Shown here piece by piece: positions 53,701 through 62,169 of a stretch of 64,000 nucleotides of DNA; within the stretch, counting starts at the first letter, position 1, and every line of letters begins with the position of its first letter. The translations under genes were made by a program, and so were the position numbers. The notes under the pieces are model-generated. The model had not been told where the DNA came from and did no database searches. It saw only the letters and a list, made by a program, of their open reading frames with translations. The stretch is from Akkermansia muciniphila (GTDB lineage Bacteria > Verrucomicrobiota > Verrucomicrobiia > Limisphaerales > BJHT01). The stretch covers positions 1 to 64,000 of the forward strand of contig CAMAUZ010000021.1 in the NCBI GenBank assembly GCA_945861535.1. Reading direction: 5' to 3'.

Positions 53701-54405
53701 ATGAAATCGAAATCGTTCCTTCCCCTGCCCCACCGGGCGTTCACGCTCATCGAGTTGCTGGTGGTGATCGCCATCATCGGCATCCTCGCCTCCATGCTGC
53801 TGCCCGCGTTGGGACGGGCGAAGGTGAAAGCCTACAACGTGAAGTGTGTCTCGAACCTGAAGCAGTTGGGCATCGCCATGGCGTTGTACAACGGGGACCA
53901 CGAAGGCTATTTCCCCTACGCCGGGCCGGGGGTGAACTGGCCGCAGATGTCGTTCGTGAACGCGTGGGTGTTGCTGAATCGGTACATCGGTACCAACGGC
54001 AACTTCTATCTCTGCGCGGCCGACAAGGGGATTCCGTGGAACGTGGACTGGTGCCTGGCCAATCCGGGATTCGGTCTCGCCACGAACGCACTGCCGATGG
54101 CCAACTCCTATTACTATCCAACCCAGTACTATCGCGACGATGCCAACGGCCCGATGCAGATGCGCCACGAGTCGCACGTCGGCTATCCCACCGCGAAGGT
54201 CATGATGACCTGCTACGCCGGCCCGGATGCGACGCCCCTCGGCTCCAAGAACATCGTCCACGGCTCCGAAGGTCTGCCCCTGCTCTTCGCCGACGGTCAT
54301 GCGGGCTACATCAATTACAACAGCATCAACACCACCGCACCGTTTGGGCCATACAACTTCGACTGGACCATCGGGGGATTGAAGGACGGCAAGGATTTGA
54401 AGTAG
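53701..54405 (+). CDS. Type II secretion/pilin-like protein (prepilin N-terminus), second copy
   Basis: 234 residues. [26 protein letters not shown] starts at residue 12, with cleavage expected before Phe. The soluble part ends [13 protein letters not shown], the DGH motif of this family. It has the same length and layout as the protein at 47942-48646 but a different middle. Again no secretion genes adjoin it. It is followed at 132 bases by the ceramidase-like gene. Confidence 0.88.
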   Translation: MKSKSFLPLPHRAFTLIELLVVIAIIGILASMLLPALGRAKVKAYNVKCVSNLKQLGIAMALYNGDHEGYFPYAGPGVNWPQMSFVNAWVLLNRYIGTNGNFYLCAADKGIPWNVDWCLANPGFGLATNALPMANSYYYPTQYYRDDANGPMQMRHESHVGYPTAKVMMTCYAGPDATPLGSKNIVHGSEGLPLLFADGHAGYINYNSINTTAPFGPYNFDWTIGGLKDGKDLK

Positions 54406-54537
54406 CGTCTGCGCGACCGGATGGCACGCGCAACTCGCTTCGCGGAGACGGCTTGCCGCCGGATTCCTCGGCACCATTGGCCGGGATAGTTCAGGAAATT
54501 TTTGTTCTCGGGTCATTCGTGAAGCCTTGAATTCATT

Positions 54538-55932
54538 ATGAAAAACACCACCCGGTCGCTCGTTCTATTCCTTCTCGTCGCCGGCCTGACCGCGGAAATC
54601 GCGGGGGCGGCGGACGTTTCGCAGATGCGCCCGGTCGGCGCGGCGCGGATCAACATCACTCCGGATTATCCGGTGCGGCTCACCGGCTACGGCGGGCGGC
54701 GCACGGCGTTCGAGGCTGTCGAGCAGCCGATCTGGGCGAAGGCGCTCGCGTTCGGCAGCGACGCGGAGGGAACTGCGGTGCTGGTGACGGTGGATAATTG
54801 CGGCGTGCCCGCGAGCCTGCGGGAGGCGGTGCTAAAACGGGTGCAGGCGAAGAGCACGGTGAACAACGAGCGGTTTGCGATCTGCTCGTCGCACACGCAT
54901 TCGGCGCCGGCGTTGGCGGGGGCGCTGGTCAATATTTTCAGCATGGATATTTCCCCCGAGGATCAGGCGGGCATCGACCGTTACACGCGCGACCTGACTG
55001 ACAAACTCGAACAGGTCGTGATGGCGGCGCTCGCCGCGCGAAAGCCGGCGGAACTCGCGTGGGCGGAGGGGAAGGTGGGGTTTGCGAAGAACCGGCGGCT
55101 GCCGACGATCAAGGGGTTTCAGAACAGTCCGTATCCGCAAGGCCCGACCGATCACGCGCTGCCGGTGCTGCGCGCCACGGATGCCGCGGGCAGGGTGGTC
55201 GCGATTTTCACGAGCTACGCGTGTCACTGCACGACGGTGGGCTTCAACCGCGTTCACGGTGACTGGGCGGGGTGCGCGCAGGAGTTTCTCGAGCGCGATT
55301 TTCCCGGCGCGGTGGTGTTGACGGCGGTCGGTTGCGGCGCGGATCAGAATCCGTATCCGCGCGGCACCTACGATCTGGCGCGGCAGCACGGGCGCGAACT
55401 CACGAGCGAGGTGGCGCGGGTGCTGACGGGGAAGTTCAACCCGCTGCCCAATGCTTTGAACTGTCGCGCGACGCAACTGGAGCTGCCGTTTGACACGCTG
55501 CCGACACGGGCGGAGTGGGAGGCGAAAGCGCGGGACAAGGCGACGACCGTGGCTTATCACGCGCGGAAGAATCTGGCGCGGCTCGACCGCGGGGAGACGA
55601 TCCCGACGACGCTGCCGTATCTGGTGCAGACGTGGTCGTTCGGCGCGGAGCTGGTGATGGTGTTCCTGCCGGGCGAGGTCGTGGTTGATTACTCGCTGCG
55701 GCTCAAGACGGAGCTGGACCGCTCGCGGGTCTGGGTCAACGCCTACGCCAACGATGTGCCGTGCTACATCCCGTCGCGCCGGGTGCTCGAGGAGGGCGGC
55801 TACGAGGCGGCTTCGGCGATGCTCTTTTACGATCGGCCGACGAAGTTCGCGCCGTTGGTCGAGGAGGTCATCATTGAAGGCGTGAGGGCGATCACGCCCG
55901 GGACGTTCTTGAATGGCGGGGGACGAAGGTAG
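54538..55932 (+). CDS. Neutral/alkaline ceramidase-like secreted protein (N-terminal domain)
   Basis: 464 residues with a signal peptide (about 1-24). GAARINITPDYPVRLTGYGGRR opens the neutral-ceramidase domain. SSHTHSAP and SYACHCTTV with VHGDWAG carry the His/Asp residues expected at the zinc site. The C-terminal immunoglobulin-like domain of true ceramidases is absent, so this is the short form widespread in Planctomycetes and Verrucomicrobia, whose substrate is not known; amide or lipid hydrolysis is an inference. Confidence 0.85.
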   Translation: MKNTTRSLVLFLLVAGLTAEIAGAADVSQMRPVGAARINITPDYPVRLTGYGGRRTAFEAVEQPIWAKALAFGSDAEGTAVLVTVDNCGVPASLREAVLKRVQAKSTVNNERFAICSSHTHSAPALAGALVNIFSMDISPEDQAGIDRYTRDLTDKLEQVVMAALAARKPAELAWAEGKVGFAKNRRLPTIKGFQNSPYPQGPTDHALPVLRATDAAGRVVAIFTSYACHCTTVGFNRVHGDWAGCAQEFLERDFPGAVVLTAVGCGADQNPYPRGTYDLARQHGRELTSEVARVLTGKFNPLPNALNCRATQLELPFDTLPTRAEWEAKARDKATTVAYHARKNLARLDRGETIPTTLPYLVQTWSFGAELVMVFLPGEVVVDYSLRLKTELDRSRVWVNAYANDVPCYIPSRRVLEEGGYEAASAMLFYDRPTKFAPLVEEVIIEGVRAITPGTFLNGGGRR

Positions 55933-56572
55933 GGGCGTGATGCTTAGTCCGGGATCCGTGATCCGGGAGGCGGGGCGACGCGCTTGTTTCTTTATGCGGC
56001 GGCGATGGGCGCTCGTGGAGAGGGAGTGTTGAAATCGTAGGCGGATAGGCGCTTTGCGAAGGTGACGGATTTCTTCGCGCGATCCGGATGTGATTCGCCA
56101 ACGGCCGGGCGGAAATGTCGGCAAGGGAAAGGAGGCAAAGGAATGGGAACCAGAAGTTCCATTCCTTTGCCCCCATTCCTTTGCCATTCCTCGGGGAATT
56201 CGCCCGTGAGCGCCGTTGAGTGCGAAGTGGCGGGAGGGAGGGGAGGGCCGGGAGGAACCGATCACCTCGGTCCATAGCCCGGATTTTTCATGCACATTTT
56301 GTAGCACAGGCTTCCAAGCCTGCTGTAGCGCGGGTTTCTAAACCCGCCGCGCGCTCGGCGAGGCCGACACCCTGCCGACTTGGAAGTCGGCGACACAGCA
56401 GGTTTGGAAACCTGCGCTACACGGGCGGACGGCCTGCGGCTCCGATGGGACTATGAAATATCCGGGAATGTCAGAGACCAGCCGCGGCGTGTCGGAGCAC
56501 GGCCCAAACTCACGTCCTTGAGCCAACCGCTGCGGGGATCCACCGCGACGAGCGATAAAAACGAGTTTGCGT
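55933..56572. repeat. Gene-free spacer with inverted repeats
   Basis: At 56299-56326 and 56395-56422 are TGTAGCACAGGCTTCCAAGCCTGCTGT and a diverged inverted partner; between them CCGACTTGGAAGTCGG and GCGGGTTTCTAAACCCGC are further palindromes. 56110-56185 holds a GGCAAAGGAATGGGAACCAGAAGTTCCATTCCTTTGCC inverted repeat. No gene is visible. Confidence 0.7.
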
Positions 56573-56602
56573 TTGACCCCGTTTGAAACCGGGGAGTACT
56601 GT
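56573..56602 (+). promoter_or_regulatory. Predicted promoter of the SurA/PpiD-like gene
   Basis: TTGACC (56573-56578), 18 bases, TACTGT (56597-56602), identical in both boxes and spacing to the DUF5069 promoter. Leader of about 12-18 bases to ATG 56621. Confidence 0.6.
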
Positions 56603-56620
56603 GCGCGCTCTTAAAAACTT

Positions 56621-58273
56621 ATGTTTGGGACAATTCGCCGTCATCAAAACTGGCTCTGGATGGTTATCATCATCGTGATCATCGTGAGCTTCGTCATCTT
56701 TTTCACCCCGGAGGTCGATTTCCGGCGGCGGGACGACTCGGACTTTGGCTCGATCAACGGGCGCAAGCTGACGCTGCTGGAGCTGCAAAACGCGCGGAAG
56801 GATCTGATGCTGCTGAGCCGGTTCAACTCCGGGGACTGGCCCAAGAACGACACGTTCCGCGACAACGAAGTGAAGCAGCGCGTGCTGATGCTCGACCTGG
56901 CCAAGCAGTTCGGCATCCAGATCAGTGATGACGCGGTAGTGCAGCAGATCGAGGGGATTTTCAAGAGTCGCGACACGCAGGTGTTCAACAAAGAGGGCTA
57001 CAAGAACTTTGTGGACAATATCCTGCCGACGGGGCGCCTGAACGAAGCGGATTTGTACCGGTTCCTGCGGCACGAACTGGAGCGGCATCAACTGAGCCTG
57101 CTGGTAGGCTTGAGCGGCCGGTTGGTCACCACCCGGGCCGCCGATCCGTTGTTCAAACGGGAGAACGAGGAGTTCGCGACCGAGGCGGTGTTTTTCCATT
57201 ACACAAACTATCTGGCGAGCGTGACGATCAAGACCAACGACCTGAATCTGTTTTTTACGAACCGGCTGGCGGTTTACCGCATCCCTGAGCGTATGCAGGT
57301 GAGCTACGTGCAATTCGCGCCGTCGAATTTCTTCGCCGAGGTGGACCCGGTTCTCGCCAAGGACACCAACCTGACCGCGAGCATCGACGCGATCTATCAG
57401 AAGGACGGCACCAACAACTACACCGATGACAAGGGCGTGGCGCTCCCGGCGGACGCGGCGAAGAAAAAGATCCGCGAGAACATCCGCGAGAAAATGGGCA
57501 TGGAAGCCGCCCGCAAACGCGCCAACGAAATCGCCAACGAGCTGTTCGGCATGCAGCCGCTGCTGGCCACCAACCTCTACAAAATCGCCGCACAAAAGGG
57601 GCTGAGCGTGAAGATCACCGAGCCGTTCAGCGAGAACGACGGGCCGAAAGGTATCCGGGCATTTTCGTTTCCCCGCGCGGCCTTCAAGCTCACCGAGCAG
57701 GAGCCGTTGGGCGAACCCGTGATGGGTTCCGACGGCATCTACCTGATGGCGTACAAGGACAAGGTGCCGTCGGCGGCACCGACGCTGGCCAGCGTGGAGG
57801 AGAAGGTGACGGAGGATTATCGCAAATCGCAGGCGCAGGAGCTGGCGCGCACTGCGGGGATGAGCTTCGCGCGCAGCGTGACGAACGCGCTGGCGGCGGG
57901 GAAGACGTTCAAGGCCGCGGCCACCGAGGCCAAGCTGGAAGCGGTGGAGTTGCCGAATTTCTCGCTCAGCACGCAGGAACTGGAGAAGTTTGAGGACCGC
58001 GTCAGCCTCCCGATGATCAAGAACAGCGTCGCGGTGCTCGCGGCGGGCAAAACCACCGGCTTCTCCCCGACGCGCGATGGCGGGATGGTGCTGTATCTCA
58101 AGGCCCGCGTGCCGGTGTCGGAGAAGAAGCTCAAGGAGGAGTTCCCGGCGTTTGTAGAACAGATCCGGGAATCGCGGGAGAACTTCGCGTTCAGCGAATG
58201 GTTCGGAAAACAGTTGGAGGCGTCCGGCCTGACGACGCAGGCGCAGGGTCAGGCTCCGCGCGGAGGGCGCTGA
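56621..58273 (+). CDS. SurA/PpiD-like periplasmic folding factor
   Basis: 550 residues. It is anchored by one N-terminal helix (WLWMVIIIVIIVSFVIFF) and then opens with a SurA_N-like chaperone domain (VKQRVLMLDLAKQFGIQISDDAVVQQIEGIF). The middle is a charged helical region. The later part (LGEPVMGSDGIYLMAYKDKVPS) resembles a parvulin-type rotamase, but the usual catalytic signature is not clear by eye. It probably assists folding of exported proteins, relevant in a window so rich in secreted enzymes. Confidence 0.82.
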   Translation: MFGTIRRHQNWLWMVIIIVIIVSFVIFFTPEVDFRRRDDSDFGSINGRKLTLLELQNARKDLMLLSRFNSGDWPKNDTFRDNEVKQRVLMLDLAKQFGIQISDDAVVQQIEGIFKSRDTQVFNKEGYKNFVDNILPTGRLNEADLYRFLRHELERHQLSLLVGLSGRLVTTRAADPLFKRENEEFATEAVFFHYTNYLASVTIKTNDLNLFFTNRLAVYRIPERMQVSYVQFAPSNFFAEVDPVLAKDTNLTASIDAIYQKDGTNNYTDDKGVALPADAAKKKIRENIREKMGMEAARKRANEIANELFGMQPLLATNLYKIAAQKGLSVKITEPFSENDGPKGIRAFSFPRAAFKLTEQEPLGEPVMGSDGIYLMAYKDKVPSAAPTLASVEEKVTEDYRKSQAQELARTAGMSFARSVTNALAAGKTFKAAATEAKLEAVELPNFSLSTQELEKFEDRVSLPMIKNSVAVLAAGKTTGFSPTRDGGMVLYLKARVPVSEKKLKEEFPAFVEQIRESRENFAFSEWFGKQLEASGLTTQAQGQAPRGGR

Positions 58274-58569
58274 GCGAAGGCGCGGCGGAGTTGCAACTGT
58301 GGCGGAGCGCGACCGGTCCCCCATCGCAGCGAGTGGAGGGGGGATGATAGCGCTGGGAAATGCGAGCGGTTGGCACGCTACGCCCGGTGGTCACGTTGCG
58401 AGGGGCACGCGTGATCTCGCTGGTGGCAGGCGCTCGTGAGCACAGCAGAGTTGGGCAGGGGAATTTGGGGCAGAGAAATGGGAGGGAACGAGACAGCTTG
58501 GCACTTGGCCCTTGAGCATTCCCTTGAGCTTTGGACTTTAACCTTGGAGCTTTTTCTTCCGTCGCCAAA
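58274..58569. repeat. Spacer with a GTGAGCACAG repeat
   Basis: 58436-58487 is the best copy of the GTGAGCACAGCAGAGTTGGGCAGGGG-type repeat. 58510-58560 carries CCCTTGAGC(A/T)TT words, the inverse of those near 880-925. No gene is seen. Confidence 0.6.
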
Positions 58570-59268
58570 TCACCGCGCCGGCACGTTCGTCTGCGTCCGT
58601 TCGGGTTGGGCCAGCACTTTCACCAACCGCACACCGATGATCAGTGCCATGATCAACAGCAGCATGCCGCAAAGATGCGACAGGCGGAGCAGCACGCGGT
58701 CCGTCAGTTTCTGGTGCCCGAGTGACACGCTGTAGCTCAACACCGCAAACCACAGCGCCGCGCCCACGCTCACGCCCCCGATGCACAGCGACTTGCTGGT
58801 CCAGTTCGGGTCCACCCAGCCGTGGGCGGTGAAGGTGGCCGAGAGTGTGATCCACACAAAGAGCACGCTGGGATTCCCCAACACCCGCACGAAGCCGATC
58901 ATGAACGCCGTGTGCGGATGCAACCGGTGCTCGATCTTGTCGGCGCTATGCGAGGTCTTCGCAAGCTTCGGAGCGATCAGGTATTTCAATCCGAGAAACA
59001 GCACGAGGATGAAGCTGATCAACTCGATGGCGGCGTGCATCAGCCGCGATTGGAACAGGCTCGAGATGCTCGCGAAGCCGACCGCGCAATAGACGGTCTC
59101 CATCGCCACGGCACCCAGGCCGATCATCAGCGCCCGGAGGAATCCGCGACTGGCCCCTTCGTGGATGACGGAGATGTTAATCGGTCCCGGCAGGATCGAC
59201 ACCAGCACGCCGGCGACCACCCCGGTTGCCGCTGCTTCAATCAAGGGGTGGTGGGCGAAGAACTCCAT
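58570..59268 (-). CDS. LysE-family exporter
   Basis: 232 residues with six hydrophobic helices. SILPGPINISVIHEGASRGFLRALMIGLGAVAMETVYC is the LysE/RhtB N-terminal pattern (GPxxxxVxxxxxxxG). Members export amino acids or related small solutes; the substrate is not deducible. Its start overlaps the stop of pssA by one base (TGATG), so it is probably cotranscribed with pssA. Confidence 0.87.
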   Translation of the reverse strand: MEFFAHHPLIEAAATGVVAGVLVSILPGPINISVIHEGASRGFLRALMIGLGAVAMETVYCAVGFASISSLFQSRLMHAAIELISFILVLFLGLKYLIAPKLAKTSHSADKIEHRLHPHTAFMIGFVRVLGNPSVLFVWITLSATFTAHGWVDPNWTSKSLCIGGVSVGAALWFAVLSYSVSLGHQKLTDRVLLRLSHLCGMLLLIMALIIGVRLVKVLAQPERTQTNVPAR

Positions 59269-60140
59269 CAGGCATGTCCTTCGGTGTGGTCGTCCGGCTC
59301 GTCTTCCTGCTCGATTTCATCGCGCACCTTGCGCGAAATCCGCGGCCGGATGAAGCCGTAGAGCAGATAGGTGGTGAAGACCACGGGAGCCGCCACGGGG
59401 ACCACTTTTTTCCATAAGATCAGGAAAAAGCCGATGACCAGAATGGCGACGACGACCTTCACGAAGGGCCGTTTGGTGCGCCAATCAATCTTTTTGAACG
59501 ACGGATACTTCACCTCACTGACCATCATGAACGACAGGAAAACCAAGATCACCGGCAGGATGTAGCGCCAGTTGCCCTGAGTGAGTTCTTTGCCGTCGAG
59601 CCACATGATGAACAACGTCAGCGAGGCCACCAGGCCGGCGGCCGCAGGGATGGGGAAGCCCATGAACTCGGAGCTGCCGGCGTAGCCTGGCTGGGCGGCG
59701 AGACAGTTGAACCGGGCCAGTCGCAACGCGCCGCACACGAGGTAAATCGAGGCGATGAACCAGGCGATTTCAAGCTCATTGGCAAACACGTCTTTCAGCA
59801 CGACGCGATAAACAAGAAACGCCGGCGCGACGCCGAAGGACACCACATCCGCCAGCGAATCGAACTCGCGGCCGAACGGGCTTTCTTTGCCGCCCATACG
59901 GGCCAACCGGCCATCCAAGAGGTCAAAAACGCAGGCCAGCAGGATGAGGAAGAGGGCTGTGTTGATGTTGACGCCGAAGTTCGTGGCGCGATCGGCCTCG
60001 ACGATCTTGGTCAGCGCCAGGAAGCCGCAGAAGAGATTCCCCGCCGTCATGAGATTCGGCAGGAGATAGATGTTGAGCGGTTGCGGCGCGGGTGCCGCCG
60101 GACCGGCGGCGGGAGGGGGATTGGGAAGAGGAGCGGCCAT
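59268..60140 (-). CDS. pssA: CDP-diacylglycerol-serine O-phosphatidyltransferase
   Basis: 290 residues, integral membrane. The CDP-alcohol phosphatidyltransferase motif is complete: D76-G-x2-A-R-x8-G90-x3-D94-x3-D98 within DLLDGRLARM and GREFDSLADVVSFG. It makes phosphatidylserine from CDP-diacylglycerol and serine. A Pro/Ala-rich N-terminus and an acidic C-terminal tail (EQEDEPDDHTEGHA) flank the core. Phosphatidylserine decarboxylase is not in the window. Confidence 0.92.
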   Translation of the reverse strand: MAAPLPNPPPAAGPAAPAPQPLNIYLLPNLMTAGNLFCGFLALTKIVEADRATNFGVNINTALFLILLACVFDLLDGRLARMGGKESPFGREFDSLADVVSFGVAPAFLVYRVVLKDVFANELEIAWFIASIYLVCGALRLARFNCLAAQPGYAGSSEFMGFPIPAAAGLVASLTLFIMWLDGKELTQGNWRYILPVILVFLSFMMVSEVKYPSFKKIDWRTKRPFVKVVVAILVIGFFLILWKKVVPVAAPVVFTTYLLYGFIRPRISRKVRDEIEQEDEPDDHTEGHA

Positions 60141-60291
60141 AAAACGTCAGGACGGGACTGTTGGCGAGTCGCACACCGCTTGATTCACGGGCGTCACCGT
60201 ACCCGGCGCGCGACGCATTAAAAGCCGATAATTCCGATCCCGGGCAAGCGACCCAGCGGCGCAGCGCCAAGGCCGCGCCGGAGGAGGACGC

Positions 60292-61668
60292 TCACGCTCC
60301 CACGTATTCCCGCGGATCGGTGATTCGACCGGCGATGGCGCTGGCGGCAACGGTGGCCGGGCTGGCGAGGAACACCTGCGATTCCTTGTCGCCCATGCGC
60401 CCGGGGAAATTGCGGTTCGTGGCGCTGATGCACTTCAAGCCGGGCTGATTGATGCGCCCGAAGGTGTCCACCGGGCCGCCGAGGCAGGCCGCGCAACCCG
60501 CGTTTTCCGTCATGCGCACGCCGGCGGCTTCGAGAATCTGCCAGATGGTCTGGTCGCCCCAGCGGGTGGTCTGGAGGTCGTGGACAATCTCGGGCGTGGC
60601 TGGCACGCCAAAGGTGTCGATGGTCACACGCTTGCCGCGCAACACGCGCGCGACCGCCACGAAGTCGCTGGTCTTGCCGCCGGTGCAGGAACCGACATAG
60701 GCACGATCCAATTTGATGTGGCCGAGTTCCTTCGCGCGCTTGCGCTGTCCAGGGTCGGGATGGCACGCGACCGTGGGTTCGAGCTGGTCGAGATTGACGA
60801 CCGTTTCAAATACGAACTTCTGGGCCGCATCGGCCACCACCGGGTCGTAGTTCTGGATGGTTCCATTCAAGCGGGTGCGGGCGTCCACGTATTCCGCGGT
60901 GCGGGCGTCGAACTCGAAGATGGCGTTTTTGCCCCCGGCTTCGATGGCCATGTTCGCGATTGTCATGCGATCGTCCATCGAGAGAGTCGCCACGCCAGGG
61001 CCGTCGAACTGCATCGCACGATAGGTCGCACCATCGAAACCAATCTCGCCGATACAGTGGAGAATGACATCCTTGGCCATTACGCCGGGCTGCAATTTCC
61101 CTTCGATGCGAAAGTGCATGGTCTCGGGCACCTTGAGCAGCAACCGTCCGGTGCCCATCACAAATCCCGCATCGGTGTTGCCAATGCCGGTGGCGAACTC
61201 ATTGAACGCCCCCGCCATGCAGGTGTGCGAATCCGTTCCGAAAAGCACCTCCCCCGGCCGCGTGTGACCTTTGGCGGGCAGGGCCGTGTGACAGACTCCC
61301 GCGTAGTTGGAGCCGTATTGGCGTTTCAGATTTCCCTTCGCCGCATCGAACTTCCACTGCCCGTTCGCATCATCAATGACATCGTAGAAATACGGCAGCC
61401 CCTGCTCGCGCGAAAAATCCCGGAGAATGTCCACGTTGCGATTGGATTTGGAGTCCGCGGTGAAAATGTAGTGATCGGGAATGATGACCACGCGCTGACG
61501 ATCCCAAACCTTTGCCGACTGTCCGAATTCACGTTTGAAGACCCCGATGGTCCCCGGCCCGCACACATCATGCGTCATCAGGACGTCCGCTTTCACCCAG
61601 ATGTTATCGCCCGCCTGGACGAATGCTTTGCCGGCGGCGCGAGCCAATACTTTCTCAGTCAGAGTCAT
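60292..61668 (-). CDS. leuC: 3-isopropylmalate dehydratase large subunit / aconitase-family protein
   Basis: 458 residues. It binds a 4Fe-4S cluster through C328 in GSCTGG and C392/C395 in AGCAACLGG. DHYIFTADSKSN, GTDSHTCMAGAFNEFATGIG and the C-terminal ATNRNFPGRMG are diagnostic of the large subunit. With LeuD it isomerises 2- to 3-isopropylmalate in leucine synthesis. No leuD is next to it, so a homoaconitase-type role cannot be excluded. Confidence 0.92.
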   Translation of the reverse strand: MTLTEKVLARAAGKAFVQAGDNIWVKADVLMTHDVCGPGTIGVFKREFGQSAKVWDRQRVVIIPDHYIFTADSKSNRNVDILRDFSREQGLPYFYDVIDDANGQWKFDAAKGNLKRQYGSNYAGVCHTALPAKGHTRPGEVLFGTDSHTCMAGAFNEFATGIGNTDAGFVMGTGRLLLKVPETMHFRIEGKLQPGVMAKDVILHCIGEIGFDGATYRAMQFDGPGVATLSMDDRMTIANMAIEAGGKNAIFEFDARTAEYVDARTRLNGTIQNYDPVVADAAQKFVFETVVNLDQLEPTVACHPDPGQRKRAKELGHIKLDRAYVGSCTGGKTSDFVAVARVLRGKRVTIDTFGVPATPEIVHDLQTTRWGDQTIWQILEAAGVRMTENAGCAACLGGPVDTFGRINQPGLKCISATNRNFPGRMGDKESQVFLASPATVAASAIAGRITDPREYVGA

Positions 61669-61680
61669 AAATAGGCGCGC

Positions 61681-61709
61681 AAACTAGCGGAGCGGGAGTC
61701 CGGTCGCAA
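61681..61709 (-). promoter_or_regulatory. Predicted leuC promoter
   Basis: Minus strand: TTGCGA (61704-61709), 17 bases, TAGTTT (61681-61686), twelve bases to the ATG at 61668. CTAGTTTGC is shared with the toxin-antitoxin promoter at 29966. Confidence 0.5.
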
Positions 61710-61767
61710 AGGAGAAACTCCCACGAAAGATGCCAACGCTGACCGACTCCACGTCCGTGGCCTGAAG

Positions 61768-62022
61768 TCAGTCGCGGGTGATGTGCAGGGCTTTCTCAAA
61801 CTCACCCGAGAAACCGCGAAATTCTTCGACGATCTTGTCCGGTTGCTTGCCCAATGTATCAAGCATGCGGGCCGCCATTTCTGGCTTGAGTTTGATCAGT
61901 TCCACCGCGGCGACAATTAACGAGAGGCTGTTGTTCACATTGTGCCGGGCCTCGGAAAGTTTTTTGTTCAACGCTTCGACCTCCGACGGTGCGAGTGTGA
62001 CGGAATTATTGGGCAAACCCAT
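61768..62022 (-). CDS. Small histidine-kinase-like (DHp) helical protein
   Basis: 84 residues from ATG 62022. EVEALNKKLSEARHNVNNSLSLIVAAVELIKLKPEMAARMLDTLGKQPDKIVEEFRGFSGEFEKAL looks like the dimerisation helix pair of a histidine kinase, with a candidate His in ARHNVNNSL (compare H-D/N-x-N-N-S/P-L boxes), but there is no ATPase domain. It may be a phosphotransfer or adaptor protein; function is not established. The extended frame to 62130 overlaps the HNH promoter region. Confidence 0.6.
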   Translation of the reverse strand: MGLPNNSVTLAPSEVEALNKKLSEARHNVNNSLSLIVAAVELIKLKPEMAARMLDTLGKQPDKIVEEFRGFSGEFEKALHITRD

Positions 62023-62120
62023 TCCGAAAAGGTGAGCGAAAGACCTCCCGGAATGCAAGTCGGATCGATAAATCTGCCGCATGAAGAAAGCAACCAGGCT
62101 TTGGACCGGACCGGTCAGTA

Positions 62121-62150
62121 TTGACACCAAAAAACGTGGCGTGCTAGCTT
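62121..62150 (+). promoter_or_regulatory. Predicted promoter of the HNH gene
   Basis: TTGACA (62121-62126, full consensus), 18 bases, TAGCTT (62145-62150), 19 bases to ATG 62170. Confidence 0.55.
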
Positions 62151-62169
62151 CCGGCCCGATTGTGCGGCT

